Shown piece by piece: positions 14,606 to 15,113 of a stretch of 15,113 nt of DNA. Both the position numbers and the translations under genes were made by a program. The stretch's first letter is position 1. Every line of letters starts with the position of its first letter. Source of the stretch: Myxococcales bacterium (GTDB lineage Bacteria; Myxococcota_A; Polyangia; Polyangiales; Polyangiaceae). The DNA lies in contig JAHFDX010000024.1 in the NCBI GenBank assembly GCA_023248785.1, positions 1 to 15,113 on the forward strand, in the 5' to 3' direction. Below the pieces are notes generated by a model, which worked only from the letters and a program-made list of their open reading frames with translations, made no database searches and was not told the origin of the DNA.

Positions 14606-14641
14606 AGGACCAGGACCTCGACCAGGACCGGGACCGGGACG
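14606..14641 (+). repeat. hexamer tandem repeat, six units of NNGACC type
   Basis: Six consecutive hexamers read AGGACC, AGGACC, TCGACC, AGGACC, GGGACC, GGGACG. It is a short imperfect microsatellite in non-coding DNA. Confidence 0.85.
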
Positions 14642-14739
14642 CGAGATTCAACGGAGCAGCCCGAAGAGCGGAACCCGAACGCGAACGGCGAGCTTAGAGG
14701 TCTTGAGGCCTATCGTTTGGCATCAAAAATCGACCTATG

Positions 14740-14770
14740 CAGGCTGCTGAAACGTTTCAGCAGCAGCCTG
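14740..14770. repeat. palindromic element with 20-bp perfect core
   Basis: CTGCTGAAACGTTTCAGCAG (14744-14763) is a perfect palindrome. Alternatively CAGGCTGCTG (14740-14749) pairs with CAGCAGCCTG (14761-14770) around an 11-base loop. The CAGCAGCCTGTTAGG wording resembles ends of transposon or REP-type sequences, so this may be a relic of a mobile element. No transposase remnant is visible. Confidence 0.75.
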
Positions 14771-14883
14771 TTAGGCCCCCCCTTGCCGATGCTACGCGCG
14801 CGGGGTAAGGAATACGCGAGACCGCTGCTACAATTTCAACACGCAGCGGGACCACGCTCCGATGGGGCAACGGTGAGAAGCTT

Positions 14884-15113
14884 ATGGCAGTGCCATCGAC
14901 GATAACCCTGATGGGATATGGATGTGTGGGGGCAACTCTGATGGGATGTGTGGGGGCCACGCTTCCCATGAGAACGTCACTCGGCATGACGGCACGCACA
15001 GGTCATCAAGCCAATGCATCAAGTCAGGATCTGCGTCACGACTACCGGATCGCACTGCACCCTTTGCAGTTGATTCATCCCGAAAGCCGTTACGTTGAGG
15101 TGGGCATCGGCTA
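14884..15113 (+). CDS. probable 5' part of a gene of unknown function (partial)
   Basis: The frame from the ATG at 14884 runs open to the end of the window (76 codons). GGTGAG lies six bases before the ATG. The N-terminus is hydrophobic (about residues 2-29) with an internal duplication, LMGYGCVGAT then LMGCVGAT, and could be a signal or membrane segment. The later part (DYRIALHPLQLIHPESRYVEVGIG) reads like ordinary protein. ATG at 14968 and 14986 are alternative starts that would leave the repeat in the leader. No family is recognised. Confidence 0.5.
   Translation, partial: MAVPSTITLMGYGCVGATLMGCVGATLPMRTSLGMTARTGHQANASSQDLRHDYRIALHPLQLIHPESRYVEVGIG
14908..14957 (+). repeat. tandem imperfect duplication
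   Basis: A 26-base unit at 14908-14933 beginning CTGATGGGAT and ending TGTGTGGGGGC recurs at 14938-14957 without six internal bases. The 30-base period and 6-base gap both keep a reading frame. Confidence 0.8.

Larger units (their letters stand above)
14447..14883. other. 437-bp stretch without a convincing gene
   Basis: This segment should hold the promoter of the minus-strand lipoprotein gene, but I see no clear -35/-10 pair. It contains the hexamer repeat at 14606-14641 and the palindrome near 14744. The short frames across it are driven by repeat composition (for example alternating Pro-Gly) and are not credible genes. Confidence 0.6.

Noticed and set aside
14277..14750. 157-codon + frame with a Pro-Gly run
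   Set aside because: The PG run is the hexamer repeat translated, and the first part overlaps the start of the lipoprotein gene on the other strand; no domain is visible.
1..15113. CRISPR array, tRNA or rRNA genes
   Set aside because: No regularly spaced direct repeats and no tRNA cloverleaf or rRNA-like segments were seen on reading either strand.

Overview
The window looks like chromosomal DNA from a Myxococcota-type bacterium (Polyangia-like). The signs are a TonB-family protein with the CPWP / FGR-A-x-x-C type of C-terminal domain seen in myxobacteria, two Asp/Ser/Ala-rich lipoproteins next to each other, a HAD-IG 5'-nucleotidase, family 4 uracil-DNA glycosylase and TruD, and a moderately GC-rich composition. 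This placement is an inference from gene types; no rRNA or other phylogenetic marker is present. Coding density is high, with several 4-8 bp overlaps between genes.

Layout. 1-752: the 3' end of an unidentified gene, coupled by GTGA overlap to an SDR oxidoreductase (+). 749-6516: a minus-strand block read right to left: HAD-IG 5'-nucleotidase, truD, exbB, exbD, then a 212-bp near-palindromic repeat element, then a TonB-family gene behind a good Fur-box-like site, and a family 4 uracil-DNA glycosylase. 6624-8752 (+): a class I glutamine amidotransferase overlapping cca (tRNA nucleotidyltransferase with HD domain); the last codons and stop of cca lie inside a second copy of the repeat. About 8896-10185: an IS110-family insertion sequence with structured non-coding ends, where a bridge RNA would be expected. 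10239-11957 (+): recQ. 11968-12507 (-): a lipoprotein-type PrxQ/Bcp peroxiredoxin. 12561-13412 (+): a lipoprotein of unknown function. 13409-14446 (-): a lipoprotein with a polysaccharide-deacetylase-like fold. 14447-14883: a non-coding stretch with hexamer repeats and a 20-bp perfect palindrome. 14884-end: a probable partial gene.

How the genes work together. ExbB, ExbD and the TonB-family protein should form a proton-motive-force-driven complex that energises outer-membrane receptors, with the TonB gene alone carrying the visible iron-type (Fur) control. TruD, Cca, RecQ, UDG, the amidotransferase and the 5'-nucleotidase are housekeeping RNA, DNA and nucleotide functions. The most dynamic part is cca-IS110-recQ: a repeat has been built into the end of cca, and an IS110 element with a plausible guide-RNA leader sits beside it, directly upstream of recQ and in the same reading frame as recQ.
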